A stretch of 64,000 bases of DNA from Lentisphaeraceae bacterium (lineage in GTDB: Bacteria > Verrucomicrobiota > Lentisphaeria > Lentisphaerales > Lentisphaeraceae): assembly GCA_021232515.1 (NCBI GenBank), contig JAJPOQ010000080.1, positions 1-64,000 of the forward strand, written 5' to 3'. A program made the translations under genes and the position numbers. Every line of letters begins with the position of its first letter. Within the stretch, counting starts at the first letter, position 1. The notes under the pieces were generated by a model. The model was not told where the DNA came from and ran no database searches. It saw only the letters and a list, made by a program, of their open reading frames with translations. Below are positions 9,526-16,916 of this stretch, one piece after another.

Positions 9526-10638
9526 ATGAAAAGTAAAAATATAAAACATATAGAAGGGCTCGACCATCTACGCGCCTTTGCTGCGGTGCTTGTTCTTCTC
9601 TATCATGGTACTCAACTCTTTTATTGGTGGCTCAAGTATCAAGGCGACTATGCTCCAGGGAGGTGGATTGAGGCAAAAGGTATATTTACAGCTTATCTCG
9701 TAGAGGGGCATACGGCCGTCGCCTTATTTATGGTTCTTAGTGGCTTTATCTTTACTGTCGGTACTTTAGGTAGTGACATAGAGTACTTTAAGTTCTTGAA
9801 GAACCGTTTTTTGCGGACTTACCCTTTATTTCTCCTATTGATTTTTGTTGCTGTCTATAGTTCTCCAAAAAGTTTTGCTTTTGTCCCATTTTTGCAAACA
9901 GTTCTTTTTATGGGAAATAGTGAGGGCGCTTTGATGATCAATCCTTATACGACCATGTTTTGGACCATTGCTGTTGAGTGGCAGTTTTACTTGATTTTTC
10001 CCTTCCTCTTATGCTTTCTAAATAAGTATGGCGTAAAGTACCTTGTTGGCTTGATTGTACTTGCTCTGACATTTCGCCTGATTGTTTATGCCCAAGGAGG
10101 TCTAGTCCGTGACATGAGTTACTTTACTATCCTTGGTCGATTGGATCAGTTTCTTATCGGCATGTTGTTGGCGGTGTTTTATAAGTCGAGGTACTCAAGC
10201 GTTAATAAACTCTGGTTAGGTCTCTTTCCTGTTATGATCATCGCTATAGGCGCTTTACTCTATGACTTAAATAAAGCTGGCGGTTGGCCAACAGAGTCTC
10301 TCTATAAGGTTTTTTGGCCAATTATTGAAGGAGCTGCTTGGAGTGTCTTTATCTTATCCTACTTAAGTGTCTCGAGGTACTTACCAAAGCCACTATCTAA
10401 GTGTTTGGACTTTATAGGTAAGATTAGCTACTCGACTTACCTTTTGCACTTTATCGTCATCGTTATCGTTATCAAAAAAGCTTGGTTTATAGATATTGAC
10501 GCTGGTGGTTTCTTGGTCGATTCTTTGGTGACGGCGGTCTTGGTGGTTTTGCCGATAACCTTTGTTTTATCCACACTCACTTTTTATCTCATAGAACAGC
10601 CTTTCCTTTCATTGCGGGTTAAGTATAAAAAGCCATAA
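9526..10638 (+). CDS. Membrane acyltransferase, acyltransferase-3 family
   Basis: This 370-residue integral membrane protein has about ten hydrophobic helices and the acyltransferase-3 (OafA/YrhL) landmarks: IEGLDHLRAFAAVLVLLYH near the N-terminus with the conserved R and H, VALFMVLSGFIF, and the FWTIAVEWQFYLIFPF segment. These enzymes O-acylate surface sugars. A clear AGGAG precedes the ATG. It ends the first polysaccharide operon, so it probably decorates the polymer made by its neighbours. Confidence 0.88.
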   Translation: MKSKNIKHIEGLDHLRAFAAVLVLLYHGTQLFYWWLKYQGDYAPGRWIEAKGIFTAYLVEGHTAVALFMVLSGFIFTVGTLGSDIEYFKFLKNRFLRTYPLFLLLIFVAVYSSPKSFAFVPFLQTVLFMGNSEGALMINPYTTMFWTIAVEWQFYLIFPFLLCFLNKYGVKYLVGLIVLALTFRLIVYAQGGLVRDMSYFTILGRLDQFLIGMLLAVFYKSRYSSVNKLWLGLFPVMIIAIGALLYDLNKAGGWPTESLYKVFWPIIEGAAWSVFILSYLSVSRYLPKPLSKCLDFIGKISYSTYLLHFIVIVIVIKKAWFIDIDAGGFLVDSLVTAVLVVLPITFVLSTLTFYLIEQPFLSLRVKYKKP

Positions 10639-10794
10639 AGTCTTCTGTTGGCATGTATTCAGTCTCTTGCTTATATATTGTTGTTATTAACAGCTTATTA
10701 ACAAGTTATTCTTTTTTTTTGAGCTTGATTTCGCCTTGAGTATGGCGTGAGCTTGAAAAAGTGTGAATTTTTTAACAGCAAGTACAAAAAAAAG

Positions 10795-10822
10795 TTGACA
10801 GTGGTATACAAAAGTGTATAAT
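10795..10822 (+). promoter_or_regulatory. Consensus sigma-70 promoter
   Basis: The sequence holds a perfect TTGACA (10795-10800) and a perfect TATAAT (10817-10822) separated by 16 bp. Both hexamers match the bacterial housekeeping consensus at all positions. Transcription should begin near 10829, leaving a leader of roughly 115 bases before the ATG at 10944. This predicts very strong constitutive expression of the following secreted protein. Confidence 0.85.
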
Positions 10823-10841
10823 AATCCCCATCATGCTATTC

Positions 10842-10861
10842 GTGCATGAGTGTTAATGCAC
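10842..10861 (+). promoter_or_regulatory. Hairpin in the 5' leader
   Basis: GTGCAT (10842-10847) and ATGCAC (10856-10861) are perfect inverted repeats around an 8-base spacer. The hairpin would lie near the 5' end of the transcript from the consensus promoter, where such stems often stabilise abundant mRNAs. The remainder of 10639-10943 is AT-rich and shows no gene. Confidence 0.4.
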
Positions 10862-10943
10862 TTTTGTGCGTTTGGTGTGTGAATGCATTCGCATATCAAA
10901 TTAATATGCAAAAAATATAAACAAAATTAGGGATTATTAATCC

Positions 10944-12611
10944 ATGAATATCAAAAAGATGCTTAAAGCTACAGCTTTTGCTGGCGTTTTCGCAATGACT
11001 GCTTCAACATTTGCAGCTCCTTCTATCGAAGTTTTTCCAGCTGGTAAGTTCGGCACTGATAGTGGCGCAACTAAAATTTTTGATGTAGATAACCTCGGTA
11101 CTGCTTCTACTACAAGAATTGCCAATGAAGTTTATGAAGCTGACAAAAACCAGGCAACTATTGCTGGTGGTGTTATGTTATTTACTTGTGATGACGTTGC
11201 TGCATCTCAGATCGTAATTGATTTTGCAGGTATTACTCCGTCTGCAGGTAACTACATTCTTTGTCGTCTAGCTACAACTGGTGCACAAAAAGGTAAGCTT
11301 CAGCCGCTATACTCTGCTGGTGCAGATGTAGACTCAACTGCACGTCTAGTTACAGGTGTTATTGATAACGTTAATCAAACTCTTTCTTTTGCTGCAGAAG
11401 CTGGTACTAACCTACGTGTTGGTGCAGCTACTGGTGTCGCTCTAGCCAAGGGTGATAAACTTGTGGTTGTAAATAATGCCGCTGCTTGGGTAAATGGTGA
11501 CTTGACTGCTGATGCGGCTGCTCCTGCAATCGGTACTTACATTGTTAATAATACTCAGGGTGCAAATGACGTAACATTTGGTCTGACTGGTACTCTAGAT
11601 AAGAATTTAACTACTGCAGTGACAATGACTGCTGAAGAAACAGTTGCTGACGTAACTGATTCTGCTACATCTGACTATGCAGTATTTGCTAATCAGTTCG
11701 AAGTATCAGTTACTAAGTCTGCTGACGGTATCATCAACGTTGACGATAAAGACAAATTTACAGTTGCTGACAACATTACAGATGACGACAGAATAGTTAT
11801 TACAATTGATAACTTAGCTGTTGATACAGCAAATGAAACTGCTGATAATCATAAGTATATCCTACAAGCTACTGAAGCTACAGCGACTACTGAACCTGTA
11901 AAGGTAACAGTTAAGTCTTCTTCTAAAGGCGCTTTAGATGCAGTTACTGTAACGTCTGATGTTGATACTTCTGCAGGTTACCCTGCAGTTGCGGCGTCAG
12001 CTACAACTGTTGTTGTTACTGGTGATCACACTACTATCGATACAACTGGTGTTGTTATCGAAGTTGAAGATGATAACCTATATGGTGCTGGTGCTCGTGG
12101 TTTCTCTAGAATCGGTCTTAATGTTTCTACAGATGCTACAACTGAAATCGTTGCTCGTGACTTCACTTACTCTGCAGTATCTGTAGATGAAGCTCAAGCA
12201 AATGATGCTATCAATGTAAATAACGCTATCACTTACCAAACTGACGCGGCAGCTGGTTCATGGGGTAATGGTTCTGCTAAGTTCCGTATACCTGCAGTAG
12301 TTCACAGCCCAGCTCAGGGTGTTAACTCTACTATCCGTATCGGTAACAACGCTGCAACTACTGCTACAGTAACTGCTTATGTTGCTTACAACGGCGATTG
12401 TAAAACTGTTACTCTTCCAACAGCTGCAGCTTGTTCTGTAACTGACTACACTGCAGCTTCTATCGTTGCAGCTATTCCTGAATTCGCTGGTAAAGAAGGT
12501 AACTTCGACGTAAGAATCGATGTTGGTTCTGGTACTGCTGAAGTTGAGTGTTATATCACTGCTCCAGGCGCATTCACGAATGCTAGAGTTATCGAAGAAA
12601 CTAACAACTAA
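10944..12611 (+). CDS. Abundant secreted or surface protein, unknown family
   Basis: I do not recognise a family. The 555-residue product has a clear Sec signal peptide (MNIKKMLKATAFAGVFAM then a cut near TFA|APS). The mature part is rich in Ala, Thr, Val, Asp and Gly, acidic and poor in Lys and Arg, with alternating beta-strand-like segments and a few Cys in pairs. Codon use is strongly biased to GCT, ACT, GTT and GGT endings, more than in its neighbours. With a perfect promoter and its own terminator it forms a single-gene unit with the profile of a highly expressed envelope protein such as an S-layer or matrix protein (inference). It lies between the sugar operon and the secretion operon. 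An adhesin or a structural protein of the exopolymer is an alternative. Confidence 0.75.
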   Translation: MNIKKMLKATAFAGVFAMTASTFAAPSIEVFPAGKFGTDSGATKIFDVDNLGTASTTRIANEVYEADKNQATIAGGVMLFTCDDVAASQIVIDFAGITPSAGNYILCRLATTGAQKGKLQPLYSAGADVDSTARLVTGVIDNVNQTLSFAAEAGTNLRVGAATGVALAKGDKLVVVNNAAAWVNGDLTADAAAPAIGTYIVNNTQGANDVTFGLTGTLDKNLTTAVTMTAEETVADVTDSATSDYAVFANQFEVSVTKSADGIINVDDKDKFTVADNITDDDRIVITIDNLAVDTANETADNHKYILQATEATATTEPVKVTVKSSSKGALDAVTVTSDVDTSAGYPAVAASATTVVVTGDHTTIDTTGVVIEVEDDNLYGAGARGFSRIGLNVSTDATTEIVARDFTYSAVSVDEAQANDAINVNNAITYQTDAAAGSWGNGSAKFRIPAVVHSPAQGVNSTIRIGNNAATTATVTAYVAYNGDCKTVTLPTAAACSVTDYTAASIVAAIPEFAGKEGNFDVRIDVGSGTAEVECYITAPGAFTNARVIEETNN

Positions 12612-12661
12612 GAGTAAAGTAACTTACACAAAGTTACTAACTTCTTAAGTTAGTTTTTAGG

Positions 12662-12695
12662 AAAGCCACCTTGTTCTCTCAAGGTGGCTTTTGTG
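12662..12695 (+). terminator. Intrinsic terminator of the secreted-protein gene
   Basis: GCCACCTTG (12665-12673) and CAAGGTGGC (12680-12688) form a perfect 9-bp stem around a 6-base loop. The stem is extended by AAA/TTT and followed by a T-rich run. It sits about 50 bases after the stop codon at 12611. Confidence 0.88.
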
Positions 12696-12807
12696 TGTCT
12701 GGATAAGCTAGATCCATTGGTAAATCCAACATTACATATTTGTTTTTCCGCAAGCATGTGTTATTTTCATCGTTTGATATAGAAAAAAATGAGAATTTAA
12801 AGCCTTT

Positions 12808-13662
12808 ATGGAATGTTTGAGTGATATACTAGTTCCACTATTTACAGTTGATGCAGAAGTGGATGGAAAGCAAAAAGATTATCAAGTCTATATGTCTCTT
12901 GGTGGAGAGAAGGCAGTGGTGCTTCATTATTTTGAACTTGGTAAGGAAGCGATAAATGATGAAGGTTCCATTCGTTTGCGTTTCAATTTATCAACAAAAA
13001 ATTTATCGGCTGCCAAGACCAAGTGTGAACTTTCCAAAACACTTGTTGGTCAGTACCGTGAATCCGGACAAGACTTAAGAGAAGCTTTTTACGACCTGAT
13101 CGAAAAAGAAAAAAAGGCTCTAGAAAAAGCAGAGTCTTATGTCATCCCGGATCATTGTAAAGACGAAAACTGGTTGCCATTTAACGATATACTTTCAGCA
13201 AATGGTTCTATTGCCGGTCGTGGCAGTGACTGTACCTTTCAGTTAGAACTTGGTGAAGAAAGTTACTTCGTTGAAGACTGTTACCGCGCTTTTTTGAAAG
13301 ATGAGTTGATTCTTTTGAAAGCTTATACTCCAGCCAATAGTAAGCAACTTAAGATTGCTTTTGACTTGTTGGTGAATCCTGCTGGCGAAGTTAAGCATGT
13401 AACTACTCATGACTCAACTGTTGATGCAGACCTTATTTATAAAAAGATCTCTGAAAACTACCTTTGCAATGAAGTGTTTTTTCAACCTCGCTTTGAGCTT
13501 TTACAAGAACTTGGGTCTCGCCGTGAGAAAGTTCAAGAGTGGAAGACTATTGCTAAAAACATCGGCCGTAACGATAAGTGCCCTTGTGGTAGTGGCAAAA
13601 AATACAAAAAATGTTGCCTAAATGTTCCTGTATTTTCGAGGCCTTTAGAGTTATCTTCATGA
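12808..13662 (+). CDS. SEC-C motif protein
   Basis: The 284-residue protein ends with RNDKCPCGSGKKYKKCC, a textbook SEC-C zinc-binding motif (CxCxSGKKxKxCC) as found at the C-terminus of SecA and in many small accessory proteins. The N-terminal 250 residues are soluble, with no signal peptide, and match nothing I recognise. Its stop overlaps the gspG start (ATGA at 13659-13662), so it is translationally coupled to the type II secretion operon. That position hints at a chaperone-like or regulatory role in secretion (inference), but the function is unknown. Confidence 0.8.
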   Translation: MECLSDILVPLFTVDAEVDGKQKDYQVYMSLGGEKAVVLHYFELGKEAINDEGSIRLRFNLSTKNLSAAKTKCELSKTLVGQYRESGQDLREAFYDLIEKEKKALEKAESYVIPDHCKDENWLPFNDILSANGSIAGRGSDCTFQLELGEESYFVEDCYRAFLKDELILLKAYTPANSKQLKIAFDLLVNPAGEVKHVTTHDSTVDADLIYKKISENYLCNEVFFQPRFELLQELGSRREKVQEWKTIAKNIGRNDKCPCGSGKKYKKCCLNVPVFSRPLELSS

Positions 13663-14048
13663 AAAACCTTAGAAAGTTTACGCTCATTGAACTTCTGATT
13701 GTATTGATCATCTTAGGTTTATTGGCTTCTTTAGTTGCTCCTAAGATGTTTGGTAAAGTAGATCAGTCAAAAGTGAAAACGGCAGTTTTACAGATGGAAC
13801 TGTTGTCTACAGCTCTAGATGCATTTCGTCTAGATACTGGTAGCTACCCTAATCAATTGAATGAGTTACGGAGTTCTTCTGCTAAGAATTGGCAGGGGCC
13901 ATACCTTTCCAAAAAGCTTCCTCTAGACCCTTGGGGAAATGCTTATGTTTACCGAAACGAGGACCCTTATGTTCTTATGTCATTGGGAAAAGATGGTGCC
14001 CCAGGTGGAGAAGAGCTTGATGCGGATATATTTTTTGAGAATGAATAG
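13659..14048 (+). CDS. gspG: Type II secretion major pseudopilin
   Basis: This 129-residue protein is the main subunit of the pseudopilus that pushes substrates through the outer-membrane secretin. The N-terminus MKNLRKFTLIELLIVLIIL is a type IV prepilin leader with Glu at +5 of the mature protein. The C-terminal part has the GspG signature: a YPN-like segment, WQGPYL, LPLDPWGNAYVYRN and SLGKDGAPGGE, with acidic residues of the calcium site. I start at ATG 13659 because it places the short leader directly before FTLIE and overlaps the preceding stop. Its last codons lie inside a 23-bp tandem duplication that opens the repeat arrays downstream. Confidence 0.93.
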   Translation: MKNLRKFTLIELLIVLIILGLLASLVAPKMFGKVDQSKVKTAVLQMELLSTALDAFRLDTGSYPNQLNELRSSSAKNWQGPYLSKKLPLDPWGNAYVYRNEDPYVLMSLGKDGAPGGEELDADIFFENE

Positions 14049-14082
14049 CTGCTTGTTTTGAGAATGAATAGCTGCTTGTTTA
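14037..14082 (+). repeat. Tandem duplication of the gspG 3' end
   Basis: Bases 14037-14059 are repeated at 14060-14082 with one difference. The first copy holds the last codons and the TAG stop of gspG, so the duplicate is non-coding. The third copy diverges and leads straight into the 27-28 bp array that follows, which keeps the GAGAATG element at the same place. This suggests that the array grew from the end of gspG. Confidence 0.8.
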
Positions 14083-14556
14083 GAGAATGGTTTATTTGTT
14101 TATCTGTTTAGAGAAATGTTTATTTGTTTAGAGAATTGTTTATTTGTTTAGAGAATGATTAATTGTTTATCTGTTTAGAGAATGATTAATTGTTTATCTG
14201 TTTAGAGAATGATTAATTGTTTATCTGTTTAGAGAATGTTTAATTGTTTATCTGTTTAGAGAAATGTTTAATTGTTTAGCTGTTTAGAGAATTGTTTATT
14301 TGTTTATCTGTTTAGAGAAATGTTTAATTGTTTATCTGTTTAGAGAAATGTTTAATTGTTTATCTGTTTAGAGAAATGTTTAATTGTTTATCTGTTTAGA
14401 GAAATGTTTAATTGTTTATCTGTTTAGAGAAATGTTTAATTGTTTAGCTGTTTAGAGAAATGTTTAATTGTTTATCTGTTTAGAGAATGATTAATTGTTT
14501 ATCTGTTTAGAGAATGGTTTATTTGTTTATCTGTTTAGAGAAATGTTTAATTGTTT
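14083..14556 (+). repeat. 27-28 bp tandem array built from GTTTANNN octamers
   Basis: About 17 head-to-tail units are recognisable from their GAGAA element. Most units are three octamers of the form GTTTA plus three bases (GTTTAATT, GTTTATCT, GTTTAGAG) followed by AAAT, giving 28 bp; variants replace the last part with TGATT to give 27 bp. There are no unique spacers, so this is not a CRISPR. The units are highly alike in the middle of the array and more diverged toward both ends, as expected for recent internal expansion. Confidence 0.9.
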
Positions 14557-14668
14557 CAACGAATCAACGAATCAACGAATCAACGAATCAACGAATCAAC
14601 GAATCAACGAATCAACGAATCAACGAATCAACGAATCAACGAATCAACGAATCAACGAATCAACGAAT
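14557..14668 (+). repeat. Fourteen perfect copies of the octamer CAACGAAT
   Basis: The array is 112 bp of uninterrupted 8-bp repeats. Because 8 is not a multiple of 3, all three forward frames read the same eight-residue repeat (S-T-N-Q-R-I-N-E) and none has a stop; the reverse strand does have stops. The reading frame runs on in frame into the four-helix-bundle gene. Diverged octamers ending in TCAAC continue to about 14692. Its reverse complement, GTTGATTC, has the same GTT-x-A core and the same 8-bp phase as the preceding array. Confidence 0.95.
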
Positions 14669-14725
14669 CAACACCTTCTCAACATCTCAACAAATAAAAC
14701 AATAAACACTTATTATGGTATAAAG

Positions 14726-15097
14726 ATGCATGAATTTGGTTTTGAGAAATTGCAGGTTTGGCAGTTGAGTCGCCAGTTAGTGAAAGATGTTTATTCCCTT
14801 ACAGTAAGTTTTCCAAATGAAGAGAAGTTTGGTTTGGTAAGTCAGCTAAGACGAGCAGTTATTTCTATTTCATCAAATATTGCGGAAGGTAGTACTAGAA
14901 GTTCTTTTAAGGAGCAAGCTCACTTCTCCTCACTTTCATATGGTTCGTTAATGGAAGTTTTATGTCAATTGACATTATCTGTAGATCTTAACTATGCAGA
15001 CTCTGGTAGTATCTCTACTTTAAGAGTGAAAATTGAAGAAATATCGAATAAATTAAACTCTTTGAGGAAATCGCAATTAAAGCGAGCAGGAAAATGA
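14726..15097 (+). CDS. Four-helix-bundle protein, S23/IVP (Avd-like) family
   Basis: The 123-residue protein matches the 23S rRNA intervening-sequence protein family (PF05635-type). It has FEKLQVWQLSRQLVKDVY, then FGLVSQLRRAVISISSNIAEGS, the hallmark N-I-A-E-G motif, followed by two further amphipathic helices. Relatives are basic four-helix bundles encoded within rRNA intervening sequences, and the Avd accessory protein of diversity-generating retroelements, which binds RNA and reverse transcriptase. Here no rRNA or reverse transcriptase is present. The gene lies between two halves of a secretion operon and is flanked on both sides by octamer arrays. ATG 14726 is chosen because family similarity starts there; the frame is open upstream through the CAACGAAT array to 14495. 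The function is unknown. Confidence 0.88.
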   Translation: MHEFGFEKLQVWQLSRQLVKDVYSLTVSFPNEEKFGLVSQLRRAVISISSNIAEGSTRSSFKEQAHFSSLSYGSLMEVLCQLTLSVDLNYADSGSISTLRVKIEEISNKLNSLRKSQLKRAGK

Positions 15098-15102
15098 TGT
15101 TT

Positions 15103-15235
15103 GTTTATTTGTTTAACTGTTTATTTGTTTATTTGTTGAATCGTTTAGAGGCTTTTTCTCAACAGTTCAACGCCTCTCAACCTCTCAACAACCTCTCAAC
15201 CTCTCAACCTCTCAACACTTCAACACTTTCTCAAC
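15103..15235 (+). repeat. Downstream octamer arrays, direct then inverted
   Basis: Six gap-free octamers with a GTTTA or GTTGA core occupy 15103-15150. After a short spacer, octamers ending in TCAAC (mostly CTCTCAAC) run from 15174 to about 15235. The order and spacing mirror the upstream arrays (GTTTANNN first, NNNTCAAC second), but the variable bases differ. GTTTAGAGGC (15143-15152) can pair with GCCTCTCAAC (15172-15181) at 9 of 10 positions, so the two blocks can fold into a hairpin. Confidence 0.85.
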
Positions 15236-15260
15236 TTCCCAAAATGAGCGCCGAAAATAA

Positions 15261-16916
15261 ATGAGTTTTACTACTTACATAAAAGAAAATACTTCTGTTG
15301 CGACAGCCGACTTTGAAAAGGCACAACAGTTTTTAGATAAGTTTGGCGGCCGCCTTGAACAGGTCCTTATAAGTATGGGTTTATTGTCAGAAGAAGACGC
15401 TGTTTCGGCGGTATCTGGCTATTGGGGAATAAGTGCGGATGTCCCAGAGTTGAGCATCACAGAAGACGAGCTCCATGAGCTAAAGCTTGATATACGGTAC
15501 TTTATTGATAACAAGTGGTTGCCACTAAAAGTGGATGGTTCAAAAGTGAGCTTTGTTGCAGTGGATCCGTTTGCAGCAACAATAAATCAATTACTTGAGT
15601 ATAAAGGTCTTGACTTTGAAGTGTTCATTTGTTCTGAAAGTCACTTTCGAGAACTGGAAAGAGCAGCGATGGATATATCTTGGTCACCGACAGACTTAGA
15701 CCTTGCGGATGATTTAGCAGAAGAGAAACTCATGGAACTGGCAAGTGAGACTCCAGTTGTAAACTTGGTAAACAACCTCATAAGTGCGGGTATTTCACGT
15801 CGTGCTTCAGACATGCACTTAGAGCCTCATAATGGTCTCTGTCGTGTGAGACTACGGATAGATGGTGTTTTACAGGACTTGGAGTACTTGCCATTGAAGT
15901 TACAGTTGCCTGTTGTTTCACGTCTTAAGATACTTAGTAGTATGGATATAGCAGAAAAAAGGCGTCCGCAAGACGGCAAGATATCCATGAAGATTTCCGG
16001 TATAGATTTAGATATACGTGTGTCGGCTGTTCCTTTGGCAGAAGGTGAAAGCTTGGTCATGCGTTTTTTAATAAAAGAGTCTTTATCTTATGACTTGGAG
16101 AAGATAGGTATAGCTAAAGATACTCTATCTTTAATCCGTAGTGACCTTAAGCGTACAAATGGAGTTATTTTACTTACAGGGCCAACAGGTAGTGGTAAAA
16201 CCACAACTCTGTACTCCTTCCTAAACTACTTGAATGACGATAAAGTGAAGTTGATCACCCTTGAAGATCCTGTTGAGTATCAACTTAAGGGGGTTAACCA
16301 AATACAAGTTAAAAGTGAGATAGGTTATACCTTTGCTCAAGGTTTACGTAGTGTTGTTCGTCAAGACCCAGACATAATCATGGTTGGTGAGATACGAGAC
16401 CGAGAAACAGCAGAGATAGCGATGCAGTCGGCACTGACCGGTCACTTAGTTTTTAGCACTCTGCATACAAATGATGCTCCAAGCTCTTATACACGTTTAA
16501 TGGATTTAGGTGTGGAAGAGTTTCTGCTGAACTCTGCACTTATAGCGGTTGTTGCCCAGCGTTTGGTTCGTAAGCTATGTGACTCTTGTAAGAAAGTCGA
16601 TGACCGATCTGAAGAACTTACGCATAAGTATAAGCTGATAGATTTTGCAAATCAGATAGATATGCCACTTTCGCCTGTTATGTGTTCACCTGGCTGTAAA
16701 GAGTGCAGTTTCACTGGTTATAAAGGTCGTATGGCTCTTATAGAGTATTTGCGAAATGATTTAGAAATACATGAGATGCCTAAAAATGAGTACTTTGTGG
16801 GTAAAGCGCGTAAATATATGCATGAAAACCAGCAAAGAAGTCTTTTTGAAGATGGTTTGTATAAAGTACTTCAAGGAAATACGACAATTGAGGAAGTGCT
16901 AAGGGTTACGGGATGA
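15261..16916 (+). CDS. gspE: Type II secretion ATPase
   Basis: This cytoplasmic hexameric ATPase powers pseudopilus assembly. In the 551-residue protein an N-terminal GspE domain (about 1-140, contacting GspL) precedes the catalytic domain with Walker A GPTGSGKT (307-314), the Asp box TLEDPVEYQ, Walker B DPDIIMVGEIRD and the His box STLHTNDA. A tetracysteine zinc site (CDSCKK and CSPGCKEC) lies near residues 425-480, as in classical GspE. A six-codon reading frame (ATG 15244) ends on the start codon with an ATGA overlap and may couple initiation, since no strong ribosome site is visible. Upstream repeats separate it from gspG. Confidence 0.95.
   Translation: MSFTTYIKENTSVATADFEKAQQFLDKFGGRLEQVLISMGLLSEEDAVSAVSGYWGISADVPELSITEDELHELKLDIRYFIDNKWLPLKVDGSKVSFVAVDPFAATINQLLEYKGLDFEVFICSESHFRELERAAMDISWSPTDLDLADDLAEEKLMELASETPVVNLVNNLISAGISRRASDMHLEPHNGLCRVRLRIDGVLQDLEYLPLKLQLPVVSRLKILSSMDIAEKRRPQDGKISMKISGIDLDIRVSAVPLAEGESLVMRFLIKESLSYDLEKIGIAKDTLSLIRSDLKRTNGVILLTGPTGSGKTTTLYSFLNYLNDDKVKLITLEDPVEYQLKGVNQIQVKSEIGYTFAQGLRSVVRQDPDIIMVGEIRDRETAEIAMQSALTGHLVFSTLHTNDAPSSYTRLMDLGVEEFLLNSALIAVVAQRLVRKLCDSCKKVDDRSEELTHKYKLIDFANQIDMPLSPVMCSPGCKECSFTGYKGRMALIEYLRNDLEIHEMPKNEYFVGKARKYMHENQQRSLFEDGLYKVLQGNTTIEEVLRVTG

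Noticed and set aside
11959-12186. 75-codon leucine-rich frame inside the secreted-protein gene
   Set aside because: It is a shifted reading of a strongly codon-biased gene and has no ribosome site.
14083-14668. Possible CRISPR array (regular repeats of 27-28 bp and 8 bp)
   Set aside because: Repeats are contiguous with no unique spacers, and no cas genes are present.
14495-14725. STNQRINE repeat protein as an N-terminal domain of the four-helix gene
   Set aside because: The open frame is a by-product of an 8-bp repeat being stop-free in all forward frames; family similarity begins at 14726.
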